This document shows positions 63,341-64,000 of a stretch of DNA of 64,000 nt, piece after piece; the first letter of the stretch is position 1, and each line of letters starts with the position of its first letter. The position numbers and the translations under genes are program-made. The stretch is from the NCBI GenBank assembly GCA_038030265.1, contig CM075943.1:45136001-45200000 (forward strand), in the 5' to 3' direction. Below the pieces are notes generated by a model. The model searched no databases. It saw only the letters and a program-made list of their open reading frames with translations, and was not told the DNA's origin. The DNA comes from Corythucha ciliata. Lineage: Eukaryota > Arthropoda > Insecta > Hemiptera > Tingidae.

Positions 63341-64000
63341 GCTTGTGCTTTGTAGCCACTAGCAAAATTTCCTCTTAATATAGGCAATTTCCAAAATGGA
63401 CAATTTCCTCACAAAATTGACGATTTCCGTGTAAAATTGGCAATTTTCTCATAAAATACATAATTTAATTAAAAAATTGACAATTTTCTCATAAATTGGA
63501 CGATTTCCTCATGAAATTGTCAATTTCTTCATAAAATAGACAATTTCCCATAAAATGTATTAGTTCTTCATAAAAGTAACAATTTGCGGAGGGGAAGCAT
63601 TATGTCCCACGCCTACCACTGCGATTGTAACCATAAAAATTGGGTTTTTTAGTTAGCGAAATCCAGGAAATTACTTTTTTTATTGAGTGAGACCGGCTAA
63701 AAACGGTTCTTAGTGCAAAAAATCGGCGCAATCTGTCACTGAAGTAGGCCAACCAGCGAAATCGGTTTACTGGCAAACAAATTTTCCGAGATTAGCTGTT
63801 CATCATATTGACAATCTCCTCATGAACTTGACAATTTCCTCATAAAATTGACAATTTCCTCACAAAACATATAACTTCCTGATAAAATTCACGATTTCCG
63901 TCTGGAAATTGGATATTTCCTCATCAAATCGACAATTTTCTCATGAAATTGACAATTTCCTCATAAAATTGACAATTTCTTCATAAAATTGACAATTTCT
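62235..64000. repeat. Higher-order repeat: about 200-bp header plus 20-bp tandem array (motif D)
   Basis: A header (62235-62440) is repeated at 63604-63815, 1369 bases further on, with TTGGGTTTTTTAGT, ACTGAAGTAGGCCA and TCCGAGATTAGCTGTTCAT in both. After each header come units of about 20 bases, TCATAAAATTGACAATTTCC, some diverged. The unit core AAATTGACAATTT is a near-perfect palindrome. The second copy runs off the window. A T47 run lies at 63291-63337. Confidence 0.8.

Noticed and set aside
62440..64000. Motif D array as a CRISPR array
   Set aside because: Units are contiguous and diverged without unique spacers, and the DNA is from an animal with introns.

Overview
The window is animal nuclear DNA, most likely from an insect or another arthropod. 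The only host gene I can support is a nicotinic acetylcholine receptor (nAChR) alpha subunit of the insect alpha1/alpha2 type, on the + strand. Four exons are visible, at 5856-6036, 28848-29004, 29104-29674 and 29742-29925. All have GT/AG borders and join in phase. The exons upstream of the Cys-loop exon and the exon for the fourth membrane segment are not visible, so the window lies inside the gene. I cannot name the species.

Most of the rest is intron filled with mobile elements, many nested with readable target-site duplications (TSDs). Left of the first exon (1-5855): a 5'-cut R1-clade LINE inserted in an older LINE RNase H fragment, a decayed Gypsy pol piece, then nothing recognisable. 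The 22.8-kb intron 6037-28847 holds two large nests. The first is a Gypsy element (6130-14679, TSD GAATC, 188-bp LTRs) that contains an antisense LTR and pol fragment of another Gypsy element and a second copy of its own integrase end. The second is a Gypsy/Mag-like element with very short LTRs (19255-25809, TSD GTGTC). It carries a DNA-transposon insertion in pol (20842-23400) and an R1-clade LINE in its 3' LTR (23759-25726, 14-bp TSD).

Downstream of the last visible exon: a 180-bp palindromic MITE with a 9-bp TSD (30195-30374); a hAT-like element (30655-37196) carrying an apparently intact I-superfamily LINE with endonuclease, RT and RNase H; a decayed Jockey-type element on the minus strand (41.6-43.7 kb); and a Jockey ORF2 (48498-61618) split by an 11.2-kb insertion. 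That insertion reads as a solo LTR with a 9.8-kb element of CAGTCAGCAA termini inside it, which itself holds several foldback and hAT elements.

The other striking component is degenerate short tandem repeats. At least six motif families, each a T/A-rich linker plus a short GC-containing box with 20-40 base periods, occur in several separate blocks and in both orientations (14.9-19.2, 21.4-22.7, 38.2-41.4, 43.9-46.3 and 62.4-64.0 kb). The last block is organised as a higher-order repeat with a roughly 1.37-kb spacing. G or C runs of 9-12 bases are also unusually frequent. No tRNA, rRNA, CRISPR array or bacterial-type gene was seen.
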